Below, piece after piece: positions 34,190 to 44,090 of a stretch of 64,000 bases of DNA. The translations under genes were made by a program, and so were the position numbers. The DNA comes from Stenogyne calaminthoides (taxonomy: Eukaryota; Streptophyta; Magnoliopsida; Lamiales; Lamiaceae), in assembly GCA_037126765.1 (NCBI GenBank), contig JBBCBC010000016.1:12698728-12762727 (forward strand), read 5' to 3'. The notes beneath the pieces are model-generated. The model was not told where the DNA came from. It saw only the letters and a program-made list of their open reading frames with translations, and did not search any database. Each line of letters starts with the position of its first letter. Within the stretch, counting starts at the first letter, position 1.

Positions 34190-34964
34190 AACTCTTTTTC
34201 CTAATGTCGGGAATCGTAAACACTTTTTTTTTGAATTTATATTGGACAAAATTGCGGCCTAAAATTATGCATTGATATGTTTTAATTTTACTTCTGTCGA
34301 CAACTTTCAAGCCATCAGTTGCTGACTAATTTTCCAAGTTATACTTGCATCACATCTAATTCTAGGAGTATTAATTATGTGTGATAACTACTAATTAATT
34401 TATTCATTAATGAAACATGTGACAAAATAATAGTGTGAAATTGGCTTATAATATAAGCACGTACGTTTACATTATGAAAAATAAAATACTTTTATACTTC
34501 TACCAAACGGCAACATGATGTAAGAAATTTTAGATAAGAACTCCAATTCTAAAAAATTGTATTTCAGGAGTAAGATATCGTTGACCTAAGATACTAGGGT
34601 AATTATTGACAGATACAAAATTTTAAGAAAACTTACTAGTAGATACAAATGAGGTTGCATATACAGTTAAAATTATATTTGAAAGTGCAATTGTACCTAC
34701 ATATATACAATCATTTTGTACCTGCTAGTAAGTTTTTTTAAAAAAAATACCTATCAGTAATTTCACCTAAGATACTCTCACTATTTATAAATATAAAATC
34801 ATGTAATCATTATGAATAATCATGAGAATTTATGGCGCTGTATTTTTATTTGGAATAGATAATTTGAAAAGTTTAAAAAAGAAAATAGAGCAATTTCAAA
34901 TCGAGTAAATACAAGGAATGTGTAGCTCCCAAGTGACAGATATACAGTATTTATGAGTTATGAG

Positions 34965-35566
34965 CTGTGTTGCAGATGGGTCGGGAAAGGTCTTGGGATC
35001 TTTATATCTATCTGATTAAGGTGCGAGGATTTGTAGATTTTTAAATTTTTAGGATACGACGATCTTACTGGATATCGTCAAATTTTTAATTTAATTATAT
35101 ATATCACCTGTAATAATATTAAAAAATTTACAACAATTATATATAACACATGTAGTAATATCAAGAGTATTTAAAACACAAATATTAATATTAAGGAATT
35201 CATCACATAAGTAACAAAACAACAATTAAATCAAATATCATTAACTCATACAAGTCATAAATCATAATAAAAGATTAATAAATTTTAATATTTAATAAGT
35301 TTTAGAGCGTGTCCTTCAAATTATTAGTAAGTTTTAATTTTTTACAAAAAAAAGCCCCAAAATTTAATAAATTTTACAAAAAAATCCCGATACGTATCCG
35401 ATACGCGTATCCTCGGAACAGGATACACGTATCCGATAATAAAAAAAAAAAGGGATTCTCCATGTGGCGAATCGGGTGCGAATCTCAGGCGAATCCCACC
35501 CGAATCGCTTCTCAGGCGAATCCGATACTGCATATTGTTAATTTTTTAAGAATCCGTGCATTAGAG
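34965..35566. mobile_element. hAT-type MITE related to 5882-6454
   Basis: This 602-bp element is flanked by a perfect 8-bp duplication, GTTATGAG at 34,957-34,964 and 35,567-35,574. The left end CTGTGTTGCAGATGGG and the right end (minus strand CTCTAATGCACGGATTC) are diverged inverted repeats. The right third (GCGAATCCGATACTGCAT...AATCCGTGCAT) is the reverse complement of the left part of the nested MITE at 5882, so both belong to one family. Confidence 0.8.
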
Positions 35567-35655
35567 GTTATGAGTGACAGAAAAGTGAAGGCATTTAATT
35601 CTTGAAACATAGTTATGCCCCCATCTACCTGTGACATATAGTACATATTAGTTAT

Positions 35656-35866
35656 TACTCCCTCAGTCCCAGATCAATCATACTGATTTAGTACCGCAAA
35701 CCAAGAAAAAAATACACTTTATGCAAAAAGTAATGACATATAGATAAATAAGTGTATTTTTTTGTTGGTGAGAGTTATGTAAAATGTGTACATTTTGGAG
35801 TGTGAAAACTGATATGGGACAAACCAAAAAAGAAAGTGTAAAAACTAATATGGGACGGAGGGAGTA
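35656..35866. mobile_element. Stowaway-like MITE
   Basis: Inverted ends TACTCCCTCAGTCCCAGATC and, from the right, TACTCCCTCCGTCCCATATT, with TA edges. 211 bp. Confidence 0.75.
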
Positions 35867-36308
35867 GACATTATGAATCTGACATTCTTCTACGAGCATC
35901 CACCTATTCATCCATCCACTCTCTCCTCTACATTATTTTCACATCACTAATTTATAAAAAAATAATTTTTTAAACACAATCTCACAATGGTTTATCAATT
36001 ATTCATCCATCCACACACCTTTTGTGGGTTCCATATTCATTTCATTTCTACCTATTTTTCTTCAAACAAACATTTTCTCTCTCCATCTATTCCATTAAAT
36101 GAATGACACCATCTCTACAATCTAATGAACACTCACAATGATTTTAAACAACTTTCTTCCATCCAATGGTTAAACACTTAAAAAATGGACCATTGTGGAT
36201 GCTCTTAGTTTACCTCAAACTCAAGGGCATTTTTCAACGTCAGAAGTAGATCCAAAGAAAAAAAGTTGGGAAAAATGTGGCTTAAAAATGTATATAAACT
36301 CAAAAGTT

Positions 36309-36588
36309 AATACTCTTTCGGTCCCTGATTCGATTGAATATTTATTGTGCATAAGAATTTTTAAAAAATAGTTATTTATTATCATTTGTGTAAAAAATTG
36401 TGATATTTGTGTAAATTAAATGAGATAAAATTAATTTTCGTATTGAAAAAATAATGAGATTGAGTGTAATATTGAAGTGTTTGAGAGGTATAGATAAAAT
36501 AGAAAAAATTATTTTATTACCATTTATAAAAATATTATAATGAGATTGAGACACACCGTTTTGGCAAATGTTCGATTGAGTTAGAGAA
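36309..36588. mobile_element. MITE-like repeat, cut by the duplication edge
   Basis: The left part TACTCTTTCGGTCCCTGATT-CGATTGAATATTT and the right part (minus strand TCTAACTCAATCGAACATTT) are weak inverted ends. The second copy of the downstream region begins inside this element, at 36,524, where the N gap ends. Confidence 0.5.
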
Positions 36589-36779
36589 AAGTTCTGATTA
36601 AAACTAAAAGCTAATTATTGACAAAAATTTGTTTGAAAATATCATTATTATGTACCATCACTGTTTAAAAATTGTTTTAAACAGTGATATTGCATAAATA
36701 GAATACTAATAGTCTCTATTCATAATAATGATAGAATTCACTATAAACTCGGTTTTACAAAAGTCGTATCTTAATTAAA

Positions 36780-37003
36780 TACTCCCCCCCGTCCTTCTAT
36801 AATTTTCCCATTTCTTTTGGGTGTTCTAATTAATGAATAATAATAAAACAATAAAAATGAAGGGTAGTTTTGAGTATTGAAATAGAGGAAAAAAGTATGT
36901 AAAGTAATGAGTGGAGTAGTGAGTGATATTTTTTGTAATATTATGTGAAAAATAAAGATATAGAAAAAGAATGTGAAAAACTTATGGTGGAACAGAAGGA
37001 GTA
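36780..37003. mobile_element. Stowaway-like MITE (duplicated at 59,578-59,801)
   Basis: Ends TACTCCCCCCCGTCCTTCTA and, from the right, TACTCCTTCTGTTCCACCAT, both continuing into TAWGTTTTYCAC-like sequence. 224 bp; the copy after the gap has the same length. Confidence 0.7.
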
Positions 37004-37080
37004 TATTGTACTAGCTCATAATCGATTTCCTCTATTAGAACACAAGTAAGTCTCATGCATATAACTACTACTTTTAAGTA

Positions 37081-37165
37081 GAAATAACTAATATTATTTG
37101 GTAAAAATAACTAATAATATTTGGAGAAAAATAACTAATAATATTTGGAGAAAAATAACTAATAT
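37081..37165. repeat. 24-bp tandem repeat, four units
   Basis: The unit AAAATAACTAATAATATTTG with GAGA repeats about four times. The copy after the gap (about 59,878-59,942) has one unit fewer, which accounts for a 24-bp length difference between the two copies. Confidence 0.8.
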
Positions 37166-38382
37166 CGTTTTAAAATGTATTTGAATTGCATATTGCACAA
37201 TATCGCTTTTAGCCTAATGATTTTTCCAACAATATGATGTTTATGAATGTATTGAAAATTATGAAAACTTGTAGTTGAAGAAACTTTTCCAAGCTTTAAC
37301 AAACAAGCAAACTCAACTCCTATATCTTTTACTATTACAAGCCACAAAATTGACAACACACCTCAAAATTGGAAACCACGCGGTAAAATCACAAGCAACC
37401 TTCATTCCACCCTGCAATTCGTTGTCCATACTGCAATTCAATATCACCAAAAATACACCACTTAAAAATCAATTACAAAGACTCAAGTCTTATGTTTGTA
37501 TCCTATGTGCCACGGTAACAGAATGAAAAATTACCTACAAAAATTTTCAAATGGTTATAAAATTAAAAAAAAAAACAATTTAATTCTTAAAAAGTGAAAG
37601 TGACATACAATTTGCCTACTAATTTGTAGAATAATCTTTAAAAAAAAAATATCTACACAAATAATTCTCTATACATTTGTAATTTCTATAGACAAACTTA
37701 CCTACACATTTGTAATTCCCTACCCAACGAACAATTTATCTACACAATTGTAATTTTCATAGACAAACTTACCTACACAAATAATTTTTTAGGCAATTTA
37801 CATTTTCGTGGACAATTATATTTGTAATTTAAAAATAGCCTATAAAAAAGTTTGTAGGCAATTATAGGAAAGTTTTAATATTTAAGGACATAATTATTTT
37901 CGTTGAAAATTTTATAGGTATGTTGAAAAAATATTAAAAAATTTCGTAGGCAATGCACTATTTCATTATAGTGTGTATTTTTAAAAAGTATTAGTTATCT
38001 TATTAAAAGTTATTAGTTTTATAATATTAATGGTTTCATTTAAAAGTGTTAGCTGTATTACTATAAAGTGATAGTTGAAACTAGTTTGCACAATGAAATT
38101 GTAAAAAAATAAAATAAATAAAAAAGATTACCTGTTTGTGTGGACATTAACTGAGGTGTGCAGAAATAACAAGAAGCAAATCTTGCTGACAAATGAAGCC
38201 ACCATGTGTGCATAATTAATGCAAATCCAAGATTGAGTTCAGAACGATTTGTTCAACCCAATTTCTCTTCTATCCTATTATCCAAAATAATAGGGGAAAA
38301 AAAAAAACTTAATCAATCATCAAATCCATCAAAACAGAATTCAATTCCCTACTGTCTCGATCCTTGTGAATTTTCCTTAGCC
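37166..38382. other. TCP downstream region, AT-rich
   Basis: No gene. 37,520-37,970 is rich in TACCTACAMA and TTTGTAGGCAA motifs in mirror order, suggesting a decayed MITE. 38,040-38,110 resembles the GAAACTTGTTCAC repeats near 20.8 and 52.6 kb. Confidence 0.4.
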
Positions 38383-38512
38383 TCAATTTCGATCCCGATT
38401 ATCCCCATTTTGCCCCCCAATCTGCTGATAAAACTGCCCGAAAGCCTGCATATTCATCCCCCCAATTTGCCCAAAGCCCCAGCTCCAAACCCGTACCCGG
38501 AAACTCAAACCC
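38383..38512 (-). pseudogene. Relic of the TCP C-terminus
   Basis: Beyond the stop codon of the TCP frame, conserved-looking TCP tail sequence persists in two frames: GFEFPGTGLELGLW directly after the TAG, then FGQIGGMNMQAFGQFYQQIGGQ in another frame to a stop at 38,383. Glycine-rich tails with LELGL and QALxQxYQQM are what I recall for TCP20-like proteins, so this is probably former coding sequence. An alternative is that the short protein is the real one and the resemblance is residual. Confidence 0.55.
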
Positions 38513-38959
38513 CTAAAACCCGACTTTACCCCCACGACCCGATCCAAAAAATCCCGACCCGAACCCGTCAAACCCGGGCCAAATCCCCATCGAGTTATAC
38601 AAACCGGAGGAGCCGGAGCTCCCCTGTTCCGAAACAGAGCACGCGGCGGCGGCGGAGGCGGGAATGGTGCCGGAGCCGGTGGCGGCGACGATGGATGGCT
38701 CCGCCTGGTGCAGCAGCCACTGGATCGTCTCGCCATCGGTCTTGTGGCCTAATTCCCGGGTCAATTGGAAGATTCGGGCGGCAGAGAGGGCGGGTATTCG
38801 AATCCTGCGGCCCCTGCCCTCGACTTTTTTGTGGCGGTCCTTGTTGGAGGCTCTCTTGGGGGCTGATTGCGTCTTTTTGTCGTCGGGTTTGAGCATCTTT
38901 GATGATAAGGCCATGTTTGGCTGCGAGAAAAAACTGGTGGGAGTATCTTGCTGCTCCAT
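38513..38959 (-). CDS. Class I TCP transcription factor, C-terminally truncated (copy 1)
   Basis: The 148-residue frame contains a complete TCP domain: the basic region KDRHKKVEGRGRRIRIPALS at residues 40-59 and helix-loop-helix AARIFQLTRELGHKTDGETI to about 93, then PSIVAATGSGTIPAS. The class I (PCF) type basic region and QWLLHQAEPSI place it near the TCP6/TCP11/TCP20 group, nuclear factors that bind GGNCCCAC-type sites in growth genes. The domain has Ser59 where class I proteins usually have Cys (Cys20 of the domain). The frame stops at KVGF-TAG; the same frame goes on as GFEFPGTGLELGL and a -1/+1 neighbour frame as GQIGGMNMQAFGQFYQQIGG, which look like the missing C-terminus. So a nonsense change and a frameshift shortened it. 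The DNA-binding part could still work. Confidence 0.85.
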   Translation of the reverse strand: MEQQDTPTSFFSQPNMALSSKMLKPDDKKTQSAPKRASNKDRHKKVEGRGRRIRIPALSAARIFQLTRELGHKTDGETIQWLLHQAEPSIVAATGSGTIPASAAAACSVSEQGSSGSSGLYNSMGIWPGFDGFGSGFFGSGRGGKVGF

Positions 38960-39356
38960 CAGAAGAGGCGAGAAATGGGGCCTCTTTGATTGATCAAGGG
39001 GACATGTAAAAAAGGTGTTGAATTATAATTTTTTTTTTTGCCGTTACTGTAGATTAGTGTTTTATTCAAGAATATCATTTTTTTTGTTTGAATTATTTAA
39101 GGTCGTTTTCCATTAATCCTGCTACAGTGCTTGTAATCATGGATGGGGATGATGAATTTGAAAGTAGACAAGGAAAATGCGTCGCATTGTTAAAATCCTA
39201 ACAACAGTTGTCACTTGTCAGCTCTAGTTTTTCAATATCCCATGCACAAGTTTACAAGATGTAGTTATTTTTTTTTTAAATGGAAGAAAGATTGATCTGA
39301 TTTTGCATCTAGGTACCCTTCTATCAGTTTTATGCAATATTGCATGTGCAACTTGT

Positions 39357-40229
39357 TGTTAGTCGTCTTATGTGGAAATTATGATGTGGGGTTGTGTATT
39401 TGACAACGTAACAAACAAGATACAATGTGACGAGCACAAGTATATGTAACGAACATACGTGTAAATATGAGAGGGAAAACAAGTAACATAGTAGGCAGGG
39501 GGACAATTTGTGATCCCTTTATTTAACCTCTGATGGTCTATTTATACTTGTTTGACAAGCATGTACTGCTTTGCCTAGCATGAGTTGGCTATTTCTTGAC
39601 ATGCAAGATTACACGAGGTTATGTCATGTGTTCCTGATGCCCTGTATGGTCGCCACATGTCTTTTCCTCTGCTTGAAGTCTTCTATTCGTCATCCAGGTG
39701 GTCACTGCTGAGCAGGTGACCTGTCTTCGTGTTATGTGAGTCGTGCTCGTCTGCTTTGTTTAGACAAGTGCTCGACCCTATATGGTCGACCATGGTTTGA
39801 CATAGAGCATGTTCGCCTTTTGCCTCGCATGTTCGCCTTGTGTGCCGGTGAAATGCCCCCCCAGGTGATAAATCATAGGGCTGGATTTGCCTATGATGGA
39901 GAGAAGGGTTTGGACTTGCATTGATTTCTCTTTCTTCCCCATTACTTCAGCTCAGGTCCCCGTAGTGGGCTCGCCTAAACGGCGAGCATGTCCAGTGTGC
40001 CCCCGGGCGAGCATTCCGCTCGCCAGTTGGAATGGGGGCCGGTTTGAGTTACGCGTGCTCTTCTGATGTGGCGAGCTTGCGTGTTGCTCCCGTGGCTGTC
40101 CTTACATGCTCGCCTACCTGGCAAGCTCCTTTGTGTTTAGCTGGCTCTCCTTCTTGTGTATTGGTCAACGTGTTCGCCCGACGAACACGTGGCAGGTTGA
40201 CTTTGACTGATTTAATGGAGAGCACAACA
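39357..40229 (-). repeat. Gypsy 3' LTR (873 bp), near the TCP gene
   Basis: On the minus strand it starts TGTTGTGCTCTCC and ends GACTAACA. A TATA box (TATAAATAG) lies at 39,538-39,546 and an AATAAA signal at 39,518-39,523, both in minus orientation. A CGTGTTCG...CGAACACG palindrome fused to a G-box (CACGTG) lies at about 40,169-40,194. The LTR end lies about 400 bp upstream of the TCP start and points toward it. Confidence 0.88.
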
Positions 40230-40246
40230 ATACCCCCCAGCCCGAC
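40230..40246 (-). other. Gypsy polypurine tract
   Basis: The minus strand reads GGTCGGGCTGGGGGGTAT directly before the 3' LTR; the G run in this position fits the plus-strand primer. Confidence 0.8.
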
Positions 40247-40439
40247 CTTTGATGCTCGTCACGGAGGCCGAGCTGTGTTGGTTTGGCTTTCTTTGGACTC
40301 GGGAGTAGCGCCTCGACTGTTGTGATGCGCGTCGCCCCGTGTTTGTAACTTCCCATTTATTATGCACGAGGCTCAATGTTGGTATGTGAAGAATTTTTCT
40401 AACCTTTTTATTTGCAAAGGGCCCCATCTTCCAGAAACC

Positions 40440-40585
40440 ATATAAACCCTTTTACTCTTATTTGTTCATTCTTTTTTCCTTTTTTCTCCCGCCTCTTCCT
40501 TCTCTCGAAAAATCCGGCGAGCTCCATCCATCCCGGCAAAGACTTTTTCAGGTAATTTCCTCGTTTTCTTTCTCTTCCATTCATC
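40440..40585 (+). promoter_or_regulatory. TATA box and leader of the antisense gene
   Basis: CCATATAAACCC at about 40,437-40,448 is a TATA box on the plus strand, followed by a pyrimidine-rich leader (TTTTTCCTTTTTTCTCCCGC) and the ATG at 40,586. A GGGCCC lies just upstream at 40,420-40,425. The region is retained nearly unchanged in the copy at 63.2 kb. Confidence 0.55.
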
Positions 40586-43257
40586 ATGTCTACTTCCCCA
40601 AATTCTTTGAATGCCCTGATCGACTCTGCGGCCACAAAATCTCCCCGGGGATCTTCTTCTTCATCCCGCCGCCGCCATTTGCGTACTAAGAAAGCTTCGA
40701 CTTCAGCGGAGGGTAAACCATTGAAAAAGTCTCGCCGTTGCGTTCGTCAGCCCTTCGCCGTTCTGTCACCTTCCTCTGAGGAAGCCATTGCAGAGATTGA
40801 TCGGGAGTTAAACCGACCTAATTTTTTGGATGAAGATGATGCTGGTTCCTCTCGTTTTTGTGAAGATACCGGATACTATAGGAGAAACCGAATTGAGGGG
40901 GACAAACATAACGACGATGACGAGCACTATATTGAGCATAATTGCGGGCATAAAGAGGGCGAACAAAATACCCATCGGGCTGAAAGGTCTGACGAACATA
41001 TATCTGGGGTTTTTCTACAACTTGATGAGGGGCAAAATGACCAGATTCCCCTTGGGCGACCCTATAGTCCGACTTATGCTGAATATGCTTCCCGGTATAA
41101 CTTTAATTGGCCAAAGCAACCTCATCGGGTGTCCTTTGAGAATCGTTTCCCGGCGAGCAAGGTTAAAATTGTGATGACGGAAGAATGGCTGGATCAACTT
41201 TACCGGACGTATGAGACCCCCAAAGATGTGTTCTTTTAGGTCCCAAGGAAAAAACGAGTGAGTCGATTAACCCCCTAAAGGTTGTGTGGCCGTCAATTTC
41301 GATACCATGGAGGCGGGCCTCCGATTTCCATTACACCCGACAATTTCCAGATTATTGGTCGAATGGAACATCACCATTACCCAAATTAAACCGAATGGGT
41401 GGCATATAATTATGAGCATTCTGACCTTGTTCGGCCAGATGAAACCTCTTTACTATCCAATGGTTGCAGAATTTGTGCGCCTTGTTCATCTGACCCGTTC
41501 GAGAGGTGAAGAAGGATGGGTTTTTATGCAGGCGAACACGGGCTATAAACTAGTTGAGGAAGTGCCGAACAAGATCAAAGACTGGAAGGAGAAATTTTGG
41601 TTTGTTGGGGGTGATTAGAGGAGCCCCACTTCGGCTAGTGACCCAGTCGCTCGTCTTGATATTCCTACTGATTTCGGGAATTATAGAAGTGAGTTTTCTT
41701 TTTTCTTTCTTCCGACCTGAGTACTGATATTAACTTATTTTTGTTGTCTTAGGAATCCCTATGCCACTGAACCGGAAGCGATGACGGCGGGTATTCTGGC
41801 GATATTTGCGATTGATTTGGTGACATACTCCGAGTAAACAGTTAAATTCCTCAATGCAGCTGATCAGAGGAAAAAAGCTAATTTGTACGTTCCTCCTCAT
41901 CATTTAGTCACCTTGAATCCGTCAGGTAAGATACCGCTCTGATGTTCGCTCCCTTTAATTTGCCTATTGTAGTGTTTTTTTTAATAGGAAAATTTGCGAT
42001 TGGCAACTCATCCCGTGGTTACTATAGCTATGAGCGGCAACAATCATACTGTCATGGCACTGAAGAAATATCCCGTTGAATTAGAAAGGATCTATGCCAA
42101 ACGGTTGGCTGCGAAAGCTGCTCGCGGAGAGTCTAGTAAATCAAAAAAAGTTTCTACCCAGTCAACTGATCTAAAAACCAACGAACATGAACCTTCTCTT
42201 AAGAAGGTCAAACGAAGTCATCGAGAAAATCGGGCGGTCGAACCTTCGGCGAGCATTCCCCTGGCGAGCAAAACTCCGACTGAAGGAGGAAAGGTATTCT
42301 TGACCACTATCGAAAAAGGCTCCCGACAATTTCTTTGTTTCGAAAGCGTGCCGTCTAGTTCGAAATAAGCACATACTTTCGTATCCTGACGTTAGGTCCC
42401 GCTTCGGTGGGACCCCATCGCGCCACCGGGTATCTTATCCTCTTTATTTTTACTGTGTGTGCTTAGCTCTTCATTCATTTCCTCAGTTATAACTATCCTC
42501 CGGGTACTTTTTCTTAGATTTTCGAATGCTCGACACACTTTGTCCCTGGATTTGCTCAATTATCATCTCTCGCCGACAAAATTTGTCCTGAAGGTGTGCC
42601 AAACTATCTTCATGCCACTTGCGAATCTCCGATCCAATCATGGACAAGAGATCTTGATGATACGCTCGGCCATCACTCAGCCATAAATCGCTTGCGATTG
42701 GCGATGATTCACCACAACGGTCTTTGGTGATGTTAAAGAATGCTTCATAACGCTTTGACGCTTTTATCCTGCGACCATACCAAACTTCAGATTAATCTTG
42801 AGAGAGGACTCAAAGAATCGGCGAGTGTTCAAGCGGAGATGATAAAAGTTTCAGACGATCTACTAGCCTTTGGGCCGATCAAACTCAAAAAATGGGGGCC
42901 CAAAGAGAGTTTAACAACGAAAAAAACACGCCGCCAAAACAAATTCATCCAGTCAAGAAAACCAATACTCGTGTTGGTCTGGAAAATGTCCGACTTCAAG
43001 AGAGAATTTCAAAAATGCATACCGAAGAGCACTTGACGGTGATGACAAATTATGCCTATATCTGCGCTTTTGGCGACGCATTTTGCACTGCTCGGCGGGA
43101 ACTCCCACTTGAGCGGTTGGGGCCATTGAAAAATGATCTGATACAATACATGACTGATAACCCCCAGCCCCTAAGAGAGCATCGCCTATCCGATCTCATC
43201 GAAATTGGGTGTGACTTTTTTCGATTTGCGAAAGAGTTAAAATCGTCGAGCCGATGA
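40586..43257 (+). pseudogene. Antisense additional ORF, plant-transposon (Transposase_28-like) protein
   Basis: Plus-strand gene inside the minus-strand gypsy element. The first frame (40,586-41,239) has a Ser/Arg-rich start, an acidic middle and KVKIVMTEEWLDQLYRTYETP. The next frame (41,270-41,618) has EAGLRFPLHPTISRLL, KPNGWHIIMSILTL and WKEKFWFVGGD, the pattern of the 'putative gypsy type transposon' family (PF04195, as I recall it). A Lys-rich linker (41,994-42,368) and a coiled-coil-like tail (42,740-43,257) follow. Frames are separated by intron-like gaps with GT...AG ends (for example 41,927-41,989), plus a stop at 41,237. Function unknown. Antisense genes of this kind are known from Tat and related elements. 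Confidence 0.7.
41927..41989 (+). other. Intron-like gap in the antisense gene
   Basis: GTAAGATACC at 41,927 and TTTTTTTTAATAG ending at 41,989 form a short plant-style intron (63 bases) between two stretches of the antisense gene. A second possible intron ends with TTTTTGTTGTCTTAG at about 41,752. Confidence 0.5.
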
Positions 43258-43640
43258 CCGATGATGAAGAAAATGAAAGGTGGATGGAGACGAAAGCAAG
43301 CGAAAGCAAGGTAAAATTAAAGGTGCAGCCGGTGACTGGGTGAAGAGAAGAATGGCGGGGGCGAACAGGTGGAGGGCGAGCAAATAGAGAGATCCCTTTC
43401 GCCGCTTCCTGAGTCCCCGTATTAGTTGATATAAGCTTGAACTTATTTACTTTTTGTCCGGTTTGACTGGTTTATTTTCTGTTGTCGTGATCGGCCCAAG
43501 TGGCCTTGTGAACTTAGCCTCTTTAGGCTTTTTGTTGTGTACTTTTGGCCGTTGGTGTCGTGTTTTTGCTGATCTTGATGGGTTTCCAACATTTGCTCGC
43601 GTTTTGTGTTTCAACTTGTTTATGAGTTTGATTGATTGTC
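43258..43640. other. Gypsy 3' region, non-coding
   Basis: No domain recognised; sequence after the antisense gene, GC content similar to the rest of the element. Confidence 0.4.
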
Positions 43641-43649
43641 TTATTTAGT

Positions 43650-44090
43650 TGCAATCACCCCTTGATCATGATCGTCTTATTTTGTTGCGATCCATACTTT
43701 ATGTTCTTCTTATTGAGATGCGAACAAAGAAAGTTGCATAGATGGGGTTGTCTTATTTAGGTGTGACCACGTACTTTATGCTCGTCTTATTGTGCTGCGA
43801 GCGAAAAAAGTACCATAGACGCTAGTCGACTTATTTTGGTGCGACCCTGTATTCTATGTTCAACTTATTTTGGTGCGAAGCAGGGAGAATACATTAGATG
43901 GTTTAGAAAAAAAGTCGTCTTATTTAGGTGCGACCCCGTGTTCCCTGTTCAGCTCATGCGGTGAACAAGGGAAACACAATTCTTACAAGTCAGAGAACAC
44001 AAAACTTGCTCCTGTTGGACCATCTTCGATTGTGGTCGGCTTATTTAGGTGCGACCGTCTTGGACATGACTAAGGGAAAAAAAATAATTA
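43650..44090 (+). repeat. Degenerate tandem repeat in the gypsy 3' region
   Basis: TCTTATTTWGKTGCGA recurs at least seven times at irregular spacing (about 43,650, 43,676, 43,750, 43,787, 43,828, 43,866, 43,917, 44,039), usually followed by CCSNGTAYTYTATG-like text. It is a decayed array of roughly 40- and 90-bp units. Confidence 0.65.

Noticed and set aside
38206..38892. 228-codon plus-strand frame over the TCP gene (and its copy at 60,986)
   Set aside because: Antisense shadow of the TCP coding sequence; Pro/Arg-rich because the TCP tail is GC-rich.
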